NCBI GenBank assembly: GCA_021234155.1
Contig: JAJEKV010000035.1
Location: 12,278,407-12,342,406 of the forward strand
Source of the DNA: Isoetes taiwanensis
Taxonomy: Eukaryota; Streptophyta; Lycopodiopsida; Isoetales; Isoetaceae
Reading direction: 5' to 3'
Length of the DNA stretch: 64,000 nucleotides
Below the pieces are notes generated by a model, which saw nothing but the letters and a program-made list of their open reading frames with translations, did no database searches and was not told where the DNA came from. Both the position numbers and the translations under genes were made by a program. This document shows, one piece after another, positions 37,601 through 46,598 of the stretch (the stretch's first letter is position 1; each line of letters begins with the position of its first letter).

Positions 37601-37880
37601 TATATGCTTTGATAGGAGGAATCTATCCTTCACGCCCCCCACGCGGGAAGGATATCCTCCACGCTGGGCAACTAGAGGTGTAGGCATGAGCGCATATAGG
37701 CATATAGGCGCCGTCTCCACGGGCCATAATGGAAGATCCACCCTCTTCCCTCGGAGATTAGCCATGCATCCATGTAGATAGGTGGGGTGGTCACCATATA
37801 ACCAAAATTTTTGTAATAATTAATAATAGGTAGTGTCGACTGCCAATAGAGCGCCCCGAGGGCAAGGAGGTCGAACTATG
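31609..37880 (+). other. LARD interior without recognisable genes
   Basis: About 6.3 kb. Frames up to about 120 codons occur (for example 33244-33612), but none shows gag, pol or other family motifs. It contains a GATA-type microsatellite at about 36617 and an A17 run near 37300. A gag-like start (MAELNLPPTGLNPP) earlier at about 30733 is closed after about 29 codons. Confidence 0.5.
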
Positions 37881-37885
37881 AAGGC

Positions 37886-38191
37886 TTGCAACACAAAATT
37901 TTGTTATAATGTGTTGCAAGGGATGAAGGGTACCTTAGAAGTGTAAATTTTGTATGAAATTGATAAACTTTGATAAACTTAAATGTTGTATTAAGTAAGG
38001 TTAATAATTACCTTGCGTGGATTAAGTTATGATGTGATAAGTTAATAGGATAACGAAATAGTAATGTCTTAAACACTACCTTAGAGTAATTCTAATAATT
38101 AAGATAGTAAGTATGTAATTATAGATATTGTAAAATTAATGCAGGATTTTAAGGTGTAAGACCACAACACAAATTTTGTTGGAATGTGTTG
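37886..38191. repeat. Paired palindromic direct repeats upstream of the polypurine tract
   Basis: TTGCAACACA...TGTGTTGCAA forms a hairpin at 37886-37919. A second copy with CAACACA...TGTGTTG lies at 38165-38191. Each is followed by AAGGRATGAAGRGTACCTTA and a similar AT-rich segment. Confidence 0.7.
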
Positions 38192-38487
38192 CAAGGAATG
38201 AAGAGTACCTTAAATAATAATTGTATATGAAAGTGTTAAATTGTGATAAACTAAATGTTGTGATAATAGAAACTAATAAGTACCTTATTTTAGTAGAAGT
38301 TACGAATTGACAACTTATTTGATAATGTAATGGCGTAATAATGATTTAAAAATATTATCTTAAGGTAATCGTAATAAATGTGTAAGTATTATAGTAGTAT
38401 ATCGTATGCACGTCGGGTTGATTGCGGGTTAGAAGATTCCAAGGTGGGGGGAGAACCACGATCTTTCCGCCGGGACGACATCATTTC

Positions 38488-38500
38488 AAGGTGGGGAGAA
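38488..38500 (+). other. Polypurine tract of the LARD-like element
   Basis: AAGGTGGGGAGAA directly before the 3' LTR; the plus-strand priming site in LTR elements. Confidence 0.85.
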
Positions 38501-40214
38501 TGTGACGTTCGGCCAAGACGATTATACGCCCCGGGGCGATATTGTACCGCCATCCGTCGCCGCACCTGCGCCACCCCGACCGACGCGGTACGCCAACGTG
38601 TAGCCAAGTGGGTAGCCCCTAGGGGCAACTTGCTAAGAATGTGCATTAGTATTAATGTGCACATTTTCCAATGTACACATTAATGTGGGCACACATTTCC
38701 ATGTGGCCACTTGATGCCAAGTGGGCCATACCCATAGGTGCAATTAATGTGCACATTTTCCAATGTACACATTCATTAATGTGCACACATTTCCATGTGA
38801 GCACATTTGGGTGCACACATTTCCATGTGGGCACATTTGGCCACCTAGCCCTTAAAGGCAAGTGGGCCCTTTTCCCAATTATCCCACATGCCTAAAGGGG
38901 ATAATTGGAAACCCTAGCCACCCCTTGTCTATTTAAGTAGGAGAACCCTAACTTGCCCATTTTCGTTTCTAGGGTTTTAGAGCTCTGCTTTGGCTGCCTC
39001 AAGAGCTAAAACCGCCTCCCCAGACTGGCCCCCCGAGAGAACTGCATCATTAGTTTTCCTTGATTCGAGCATTTCAGCCAGGATGGTCGAGTTCAGGTCA
39101 GGAGGAGGAACTCAAGGATCAGGTATTTAGGCAATTTAGTAGTCTAAACCCCATTTCAGCCATCGAATCAGTAGGTTTAGCCTCTTAAATTGCCCATAGC
39201 AGCCCTCTAGAACTCTAGATAGCAGATTCTAACTAAAGAACCTAACTCTATGATATAGATTAGATCTTGTTCTTTAGTTCTTCTGTGATGTATATGGATG
39301 ATGTATCTCTGTGAACTCCTTGTATTGGGAAGGGGGGTAGAGACCTAAAGCTTGGTAGTAGATGCTCCTAGATTAGCCTCTCTAGCACACTATAGATGCG
39401 GCTGGCACAAGAGCCACACCGGTTGTGGGGTGAAGGGGCCCGGACCGGGCTTATAAGGAGGTTCGTGTTCGACTCTTGAACGATCCCTATGGTGTGTTAG
39501 TGCTACCGGGATCATTGTGACTAGGTCTAATGGCTTGCCCACCGCGTGTGGGCAAGGCATGGGCTCGACACTCGTGAGGTGGTGAATATGACCTTCCATT
39601 GAGTTCAAGTCGAATACGGGCAGTGGCCCTCTAGTCACCTTGAGTCAGCATGGAGATCTCTGGAGGGAGTGAACCCTACCTGCCCCATCGGGACTGGGGA
39701 GATGCAACCCAGGATATAGCCCCCTTGGCTATGCATCCGGCGGGCTACAGTCAGGTCCCAACACTTTTCAGCCTACTCTGCAAAGTGTGCTGTGAGGGGC
39801 GGATGGAGTGGACAACCCTATGCCATGTTCTTATGCCGCCCAAATCCATTGCCATGAATTGCGCCTCAGACCGAACTCGGAGACCCAAGCCCGTCGGTCA
39901 TCCCTTTGAGTCCAGCCTTGGGTAGGATTCCCTATGTGATGTGCTGATCTTTGTCTATGCAGATATGTGGAGGACCATCCTTCGTGATGGTCATATGATG
40001 TTGATGTATGTGCTACTGACATGTATGTTTACGCTTCCGCAGCTAGGTAGGCCCTGAGGGAGACGGGGTGCAATGACCCTTCCACTCTTCCCACTGGAAC
40101 CCGTCACGGTTGCAGTGTCATGTGGAGGGCCCTGTATTAGCATGGAGCTGGTATGGGGGATGAACTCCTGTTTGTGTACGGTGAGTGCACCGTATACGAG
40201 TAGGGGACGTCACA
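38501..40214 (+). repeat. LARD-like element 3' LTR (1,714 bp)
   Basis: Matches 28599-30318 over its full length. Differences cluster in the first 100 bp and at short CTG/CAG versus CCGG-type words. Confidence 0.9.
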
Positions 40215-40865
40215 AGATTGATGACAAGAAGGTATACAAGGCAACCTTAGTCAGCCTCCTTAACGGAAATCCATTCCTTTCAAAGGACAGATTGACTAGA
40301 GTAAGGAGTTACGTAAGCCTTAATGAACAAGACAGAAATATCAATGCTGCAACGTCACTTGGAATTGGCTCTGACTGTGCGGTGTACTTTGAAGTGGAAA
40401 ACGTCAAGGACAAGATTTCAAAACGTAAACGTGGAGCTTATAATGGAGAGAAAACATTCCTTTGCTACTTAGGCAGAGTCTTAAGCATTAGAAGAAAGGC
40501 TGGTAAAGGTTGGAAGGAAAGTAGAGAGTCTATTGACTTGGCGAATCGTCCATCTTATCCCGTGGAGGTGAATTTAGCCTGGTATAACGAACACAAGGAT
40601 AAGAAGTCTACATGGTTTTCCTACGACTTGTCAGATCTTCAACTCATATCTTTGGACTCAGTTATTTCACTTGCATGCTTAGAATATAAGTCAAAAACAC
40701 AAAAATATTATCTACATGACAATGATAGATCCCAATTTGATGATTTTGTCAAAGGACAACAAAAAGGTTTGTGTTCTAGAATTTGTTTGGTTCTATGACA
40801 TTATTAGATTTTGATTCCTTGCTTTTGTCTATGCAGAAAAGAAAGGGAAACAGAAGATTACTTGA

Positions 40866-42249
40866 CCTTCATATCGAATGGTAATTACTTTACTTGTATG
40901 GTAATTGGGCTGCCCCTGCAATAGCAGTTTGATGCCTTAATAGCGATGGACTTAATAGTTTCTTTCCATTAATGTGTTTTTAATGTTTGGTGGTATTGTC
41001 ATATTGTAGAATCAATATCCAAGTTGGATGATGGAATCTGCTGAAACTAATGATGGAGACTGCTGGGCTGCTGAAACTTTTCTGTGAGGCCTGTTACTAC
41101 TGACTCTTTGGTTGAGGATCTTTTTTGAAACAAGTTATGAGATCTATATTGCATAACTGGCAGGATCTAGCTAAAATTTTGCGTAATATAGAACTTTATC
41201 TATTTTTATTTCCATAGTTCCTTTCCAAAGTCATGTAATTGCAGCTATAGCAGGTTCAGCTACATTTGGTGCTAGAGCACATAAAGCTGCTAAACAGGTT
41301 GGCTAAACAGGTAGAAACAGATAACATATGCTTTGTTGAAAGTGTAACTGTGCATATAATGGAGACAATTTTTGAGAACTTGGGTTTGGTGCAGTCGATT
41401 CTTATCCTGCAACCAGAACAGACGGATCTCCATTCGGTTGCTAGTGAATCAATATATAGTGTTTCTGTTGAAATGATATATAGTGTTTCGGTTGGTACAA
41501 GGGTTGCTACAGTGAATCAATCGATCCCTTTCCTACAGTAAATCGGATGAGTTAGTCCAATGGTCAATCGTGAGTTTGCAATTTTATTTTAACACCATTG
41601 CCTTCGGTTGAAAATTTGTCTAGGTAGTCGGTAATTTGATCACAAACTACCATTAATCCTAATGAGCCTTTGAATTAATAAGTTAAACATTGAAACATTG
41701 GTGATGGAGATTTCTAGATTAATTTGCAACTACAACCGCATAAAGGTATCCTTTACACTAACTTCAACATAGAGATATATCCTGCATTCATTTATGTATA
41801 CTCAGAACATGATCTTACAAATGCAACAGGAAAATGAATCGGGTTCTAGTTCTTCCTGACAGAGACTGATAGGAAATGTGGAGAACAATTTTGAGAGTGT
41901 TATAATGTACTTAAACCCTAGACTATTTTCACTTTTGCCTAGCTCACAATTTCAAATTTGCATGTATGCAAAGGACGGCAAGGCAAGGAATTAAGAAACA
42001 CTATTTACCATGATCAAGCATTCACATGTCGAGGACGATAGCTTACCATATACCACATGGCGTATTCAATCAAGAATACAATTATATCAAATTCTATTGT
42101 TTGCATTGTTTGCAGGAGCTTCGCATGGAGGACCTATATAATACATTGCAATAATAATCTTTTTAAATATACTAAGCAATAAATTTGCCCTAGCATCCCT
42201 CCATTAGGAGAGTTGGCATTGAATATATTATGGGCATAAGAGACGTGAA
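40866..42249. other. Transposon 3' part; small unassigned frame
   Basis: The segment near 40,960-41,040 is a diverged copy of the 26,690-26,760 intron-exon edge (CTTTCCATTAATGT, then ATCAATATCCAAGTTGGATGA). It therefore records an internal duplication of the transposase gene. A possible exon after the acceptor at 41244 reads AIAGSATFGARAHKAAKQVG and stops. An overlapping 91-aa frame (41266-41541) has no known domain. The rest is AT-rich. Confidence 0.4.
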
Positions 42250-42390
42250 AGTATGGTAGGGGGTGCTTAAATTACGGGCACAAGGGACATATAAATATGG
42301 TAGGGGGTGCTTACATTATGCAAAGAAGACAAGTATAAATACGGTGGGGGTTGCTATTATTGCAAAGAGACAAGGTCGTATGGGAGGGGG
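42250..42390. repeat. Subterminal 44-bp repeats of the DNA transposon
   Basis: Three units at about 42250, 42294 and 42337, each with TATGGTAGGGGGTGCTT or a close variant, then an A-rich part with AGACAAG or ACAAGGG. Subterminal repeats of this kind are often transposase-binding sites in class II elements. Confidence 0.7.
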
Positions 42391-42491
42391 TTTTTTCAGT
42401 AAATAGTTGTATACAGGGGGGTTTTCGGTAACCCCATGCACGCAGATGGCATATCCCCCTTATATATGAGTGCATCCCCCTTGCAGTGATA

Positions 42492-42748
42492 TTTAGTGAT
42501 AATCAGGGATCAATTGCATTATCAGAAAATCCTAAATATCATTCTAGAACCAAGCACATTCAGACCATGTATCACTTTATCAGAGAATGAATAGGTGATG
42601 GTACTCTCAAGCTTAAGTTCATTGGGACTGAAGAGATGACTGTTGATATCTTTACAAAGCCATTGAGTAAAGAAAAGTTTGAGAAACACCAAGCTATTCC
42701 TGGAGTGATCATAATAAGTGAAGATGCAAGACCTGGAACAAGTGGGAG
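42492..42748 (+). pseudogene. Copia pol, part 2 (RNase H end) and polypurine tract
   Basis: The frame resumes FSDNQGSIALSENPKYHSRT directly after the transposon duplicate and runs to T-V-D-I-F-T-K-P-L. One stop lies near 42588. The tract AAGTGGGAG ends at 42748. Confidence 0.88.
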
Positions 42749-42960
42749 TGCTGGAGAGGTGTTCGGCTGTCCTGCTGGCACTCCTGTTGAGTCAGATGAT
42801 GAGAAGACGCCACATACTCAACAGACACGACTTCTGGTCTGAAACGGCATGCCTGCACTTAACCTCCAGATTGTTTCCTAACCATTCTATTCTCTCATCT
42901 TCTGTAAGCCACAACAGGGGCTCTTCCTGCTTCATATCAATACATACCATATATTTAATA
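42749..42960 (+). repeat. Copia 3' LTR (212 bp)
   Basis: TGCTGGAGAGGTGTTCGG to ATATTTAATA, matching the 5' LTR parts and showing the uninterrupted site of the Helitron-like insertion. Confidence 0.88.
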
Positions 42961-43344
42961 GGAATGAGCTTTTGTTTTGTAGGAGGTTGCATGGAGCAGA
43001 GCAAAATCAAAGTTTCAATTATTGTACTACTTATTCCCATTTTATATTTGATGTTAGGCTGTAATATGTTAGGTTGCACTTAGAATTAATTTTTGAAATT
43101 AAAAGATGGCAGTCTTACATGCAGCCCTGTTTAGAGATGAAGCTTCATATTCATCACATTATTATGAACAGATATCAATATTTCTGAAAGTTGGGCACTA
43201 CACTGCCACAGTTTGGGGTTGAATATGTAGCAAAATAACAGGGGGTTCCAGGGGGATTTGATATAGATATAATTCTTGAAACCATAGACCATATCTCTAA
43301 AACAATTCAATGGGTTATTATAAAAAAAAACATGGATTTAAGAT

Positions 43345-43450
43345 AAAAAAAAATCACATTAGCTCACTAGTTAAATTGGTTAAAGTAGCCTTATTAGGAC
43401 ATTGAGTTATTTTGGTAGAGGTTCGAATCCCCGTATTTCATATTCTAAAA
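43345..43450 (+). repeat. SINE-like tRNA-derived sequence
   Basis: TTAGCTCACTAG (A-box-like, 43359) and a perfect B box GGTTCGAATCC (43420-43430), spaced about 60 bp as in tRNA-derived SINEs. No tail or target duplication was established. Confidence 0.35.
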
Positions 43451-43541
43451 CCGTATAGAGGCTCGATATACCATCAAAACCTTAGGCAAACTCGTATTTG
43501 ACATCTTAAAATCATAGGAGTCCCCAATCATAAATGAGCAT

Positions 43542-43599
43542 AATCGAAACGAGAGGTGTCCAGAGACTTCAATCGAAACGAGAGGTGTCCAGAGACTTC
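43542..43599. repeat. 29-bp tandem duplication
   Basis: Two units (43542, 43571), both AATCGAAACGAGAGGTGTCC followed by AGAGACTTC, identical. Confidence 0.9.
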
Positions 43600-44751
43600 A
43601 ACATACAGTCTGGGCCGTAGGATTGACAGATCCGACGACTGTGGTAGTCCAGGGTGCACCTCGTTTAGAATATGTAGCATAGGGTCAGGCGTGCTATTCC
43701 TTTTCACAAAATTCAATGGATTTATCAAATGGTTGTTATGAAGGGCCTGGGCTATTTTGAAGCTGAGATAGATGCCTTCACTTTTTCAAGACTTGAAGGT
43801 ACATTCTTCTTTCCAAACGAAACATTGGGTTATATCTAGAATTTTGTGCAATCTAGATACAGATAGAGATTGTGCGCATTGATAAATATTTATATTATAA
43901 TTTTTGTCCTGAAGCAGGCATGTTGTTCAATTTATGACATGTGCATTGATCCACCAAGGGCGGAACCATGGCTATGCCATCTGAGATATTCTATATGAAA
44001 AGCTCTATAGGTAGGCAAAGCTTTTGCTGGCTTAATCTTGGGCAACCAGATGTAGCATAACCTTGGCCCTACATCCCCTTCATGTGAGAAAAAAATCATC
44101 CTCTTCATTGTCTTTAAATCTAGCCCCGTTTATGACCTTGGAAACACAAGTTCATAAGGTATTATCCAAAATTTCTCAGGTATGTTAAATGTTGTTTCTT
44201 CTATTCCCTTTGGGTAAAATATCCATACATAAATATGCATGTTTTTTTGTACAGGTCTTCCAACTCCTGCTTTAGCTGGAGCACTTGTGAAAGGCTTTCC
44301 TCCATTAAGTAAAACTATTCCCAACTCAAATGGATCAGCAAAAGAAGGTGCAGCCCCAAGTTCAAATGGAACAAGAAAATTAAATGGAGGCATAAAAGTT
44401 CTCTGCGATGATGTACATAAAAATATAAAATACAGTGTTTGGGCTGACCTAACAGAAATGCATGGATATTTAGATTTTAAGAAGAGCATGGTTTTTTTGC
44501 AGGATAAATGGAATGGACGGTTTTTGTTAAGTGGCATATATCAAAGAGCAGTTTCATCGTATCATCTTTGAGAATAATAATATATACAACAATAAACCTG
44601 TTGGACATATTGGTCAAGAGGTGGATTCTCATCCTCATCAACTTCTCCATTCTGTTTGTAGCTTTTAATTTGATTCAATTGCGGGACACCACATAAATAA
44701 GCTACATTTCATTGTTCAAAGCTATATGAAAAGAAGTGTGACTTTAACCAC

Positions 44752-44800
44752 AAGAATAGAATAGAATAGTTTTTTTATCGTCCACTGAGACCAAGAGCAT
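44752..44800 (-). repeat. LINE/SINE-like 3' end, GAATA tail
   Basis: Repeated GAATA followed by GTTTTTTTATCGTCCACTGAGACCA, the same core as at 16470. Confidence 0.45.
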
Positions 44801-45060
44801 ACATTATATGAACTACATATAACCATTGGCCTCAATTAAACGAAAATACAATTAATCTGCACTAAAAAGCAAGAGACAATTACACGCAGCTTGTTGCACA
44901 CTGCATCAAACAACACATCTGTTGCACATATGACAGTCTAGAAGCATCCCCTATAATAATACAACAAACTTGCTTAGATTTTAGATGACAAAGCAACCGA
45001 GGAGGAGTATCATAATTTGTCCAAGAAATAGGAACATATATTGTAAGCTGCAACAACAAA

Positions 45061-45182
45061 CACAAATCCCTAAGACTTAGAGACGAAGCCCTGCCTCAAA
45101 AGGAATTGGATGCCTTGCTATCACAAATCCCCAAGATTTAGAGACAAAGCCCTGCCTCAGAAGGAATTGGATGCCTTGCTAT
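45061..45182. repeat. 61-bp tandem duplication
   Basis: Units at 45061 and 45122 differ at a handful of positions; both end GGAATTGGATGCCTTGCTAT. Confidence 0.9.
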
Positions 45183-45272
45183 TGTTAAAGCTGTCAACAC
45201 GTGTGAAGAAGGTAATTTTGACAAGACGCCGTCCAAAACAATTTGACTTTGCTTACAAGTATCTTTAAGATA

Positions 45273-45362
45273 GGGTATCTTTTGCACCAAATCGAACAAA
45301 AGAAATGTTCGCGGCGGCCGGGTATCTTTCTACCAAATCGAACAAAAGAAATGTTCGCGGCG
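45273..45362. repeat. 47-bp tandem duplication
   Basis: GGGTATCTTT ... ACCAAATCGAACAAAAGAAA then TGTTCGCGGCG, twice, starting at 45273 and 45320. Confidence 0.85.
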
Positions 45363-46598
45363 ACCTTGGCCATCGCGATAAATTTCTTGTAATGTATAAT
45401 AGTTGCACCATAGATTGTATACAAATATTATATTCTCTGAATGATTGCTAGCCCTTGTATAATATGAACATTTTTGTTATTATCGTTTTTTTATCAGCTT
45501 TTTTTCCATCTTCCAATTCTAACCATGATCTGGTAGATATTCCATGTTTTATGCCATATCAAAGGCTATTAAATTTTTGATCCATCTCCCTACGACTTCC
45601 AATGGTGTAAAATAGACCAAAGGTGCAATATTTTGGGAAATGGAAAATACAGATAGCCTTGGAATTAAAGAATGATGCACGGTTGCATCATCTGCAATCG
45701 CCCAATCGTAATCGTGGCGCACCACGTCCATTGCATACTTGCAATCGCCCATCGTGTCGTATGCTGCGGCCCGAAGCAAAATGACCCCTTGTAACAGAGT
45801 CAGAGCTCCCTAAGTCGGAATTTCCATAGGTGTCTTTGAAGCCCTGAACCCACGCTGGCAACATTACCCTGACCTCTCAAACCCGGCCTCACCAGAATGC
45901 CAGCCTCACCAAAATGCCGCCATAAAAGAAAATTTGCGAGATAAGAACCTCATTGGGGAGGGGGACACCTAGAAAGCCAAAACAACAAATCGCCGTCGAA
46001 TGCAGCTTGAAACCGGCTTGCCCAGCCCTGAATCTAGTGCCCTTGTGCACTTCACCTCTAGAAAGAAAGGTTGTGGCACCTTGGTAGAGCGCTAGAGCAG
46101 GGTTTCGGCGCTGAAACAGGGGCAGCCCCTTCGGCATGCAACCTTGACCTATAAACATGCCCTTTCCTTCTATCCTCATACCATGCGCGCAGAGAAGCCC
46201 AAAAAAAAATAGATGCCACATCCGACTGCCCGCCAACAAGCAACTCGATTCAGCCAAAACATACCCCTTGCATACGATTTGCCATACAATACAAGGCCCA
46301 AATCTTGGCCCAACCATGCGAGAAATAGCGCGGCAAATACCAACTCTTGTTGCAATGTGTTGTTCAGAAATAAATAGCCTGGTCAACAAGGCCAATCTCT
46401 AGACCACCTTGATGATGAAGAAAACACATTTGAACTGGTTACATTGTGTCTTCCATACCTGTGTTTCCTATCTACATGCACTTGACCCATAATAATGCGG
46501 ACATCAGGTTTTCTTTGGTCAATTTTTGAAATGAGAGAATATGAGATCCATTCAGCCAGAAATGCTCCTTAACAACGCAGGTCCCAACTCGTAGGAAG

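Larger units (their letters stand above)
28599..40214 (+). mobile_element. LARD-like LTR retrotransposon, 11.6 kb, inside the transposase exon
   Basis: The LTRs are 28599-30318 and 38501-40214, each TGTGACGT...CGTCACA. The 5-bp target duplication AGATT lies at 28594-28598 and 40215-40219. The primer site TGGTATCAGAGCA (30320) and polypurine tract AAGGTGGGGAGAA (38488-38500) are intact. The 8.2-kb interior has only short frames. I found no protease, reverse transcriptase, RNase H or integrase motif, which fits a large retrotransposon derivative mobilised by a relative such as the gypsy copy at 12.4 kb. The LTRs are nearly identical over most of their length, so this is the youngest layer of the nest. 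Confidence 0.88.
25289..40865 (+). pseudogene. Zinc-finger transposase-like gene, split by an LTR element
   Basis: Visible exons: 25289-26372, 26738-26782, 26852 to about 27565, then to 27748, 27833-28598 continuing at 40220-40766, and 40837-40865. Exons 1-3 join in phase 1. Exon 1 (361 aa) has a KRPR basic patch (93-96), two BED-like fingers (C189, C192, H211, H217; C290, C293, H313, H319) and an AT-hook-like GGRPPK (340-345). The exon from 27833 holds S-T-G-S-D-A-C-E-N-F-F-S, an acidic motif like those near the transposase catalytic end. A frame change near 27565-27595 and the 11.6-kb insertion disable it. After removing the insertion and one AGATT copy, the frame runs on exactly to a TGA at 40863. 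It should bind the transposon ends, but superfamily and function are inferred from position and fingers only. Confidence 0.65.
23746..42483 (+). mobile_element. Class II DNA transposon with IRG-like GTPase cargo, inside copia
   Basis: An exact 8-bp target duplication, CAGTGATA, lies at 23738-23745 and 42484-42491. The left end reads CAAGGGGGGTGCAC; the right end, read inwards, is CAAGGGGGATGCAC. Copia RNase H resumes in frame directly after the right duplicate. Without the nested LTR element it is about 7.1 kb, the size of an autonomous element. Contents: IRG-like GTPase (24.5-25.3 kb), zinc-finger transposase-like gene (25.3-40.9 kb, interrupted), a small unassigned frame near 41.2-41.5 kb, and 44-bp subterminal repeats (42250-42390). 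The 8-bp duplication and CA-starting ends fit hAT or P-like transposons. I could not settle the superfamily from protein motifs. Confidence 0.82.
18337..42960 (+). mobile_element. Ty1/copia element carrying two nested insertions
   Basis: The LTRs are 18337-18540 plus 19778-19786 (213 bp once the insertion is removed) and 42749-42960 (212 bp). They match closely from GGAGAGGTGT to TTTAATA. The flanks are GAAAT (18332-18336) and GGAAT (42961-42965), a 5-bp target duplication with one change. The primer site is TAGTATCAGAGC (19787) and the polypurine tract ends AAGTGGGAG at 42748. Subtracting the 1,237-bp and 18,738-bp insertions and the 8-bp duplicate leaves about 4.64 kb, a normal copia length. 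Gag, protease, integrase, reverse transcriptase and RNase H are all present but broken. Confidence 0.9.
42961..46598. other. Gene-poor spacer
   Basis: It holds the short repeats listed separately. A 110-aa frame at 44239-44571, opening after a TTTTTTTGTACAG acceptor-like site, could be an exon, but I recognise no domain in it. Minus-strand frames at 45.9-46.4 kb also lack family signals. Confidence 0.4.

Noticed and set aside
31609-37880. Search for hidden pol in the LARD interior
   Set aside because: No protease D-S/T-G, YxDD, or integrase zinc and D-D-E blocks could be read in any frame, so no polyprotein is called.
44239-44571. 110-aa frame after an acceptor-like site
   Set aside because: Plausible exon but no recognisable domain and no partner exons; mentioned only in the spacer entry.
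45889-46395. 168-aa minus-strand frame
   Set aside because: Cys/Gly/Phe-rich composition without domains; overlapping frames on both strands suggest a chance ORF.
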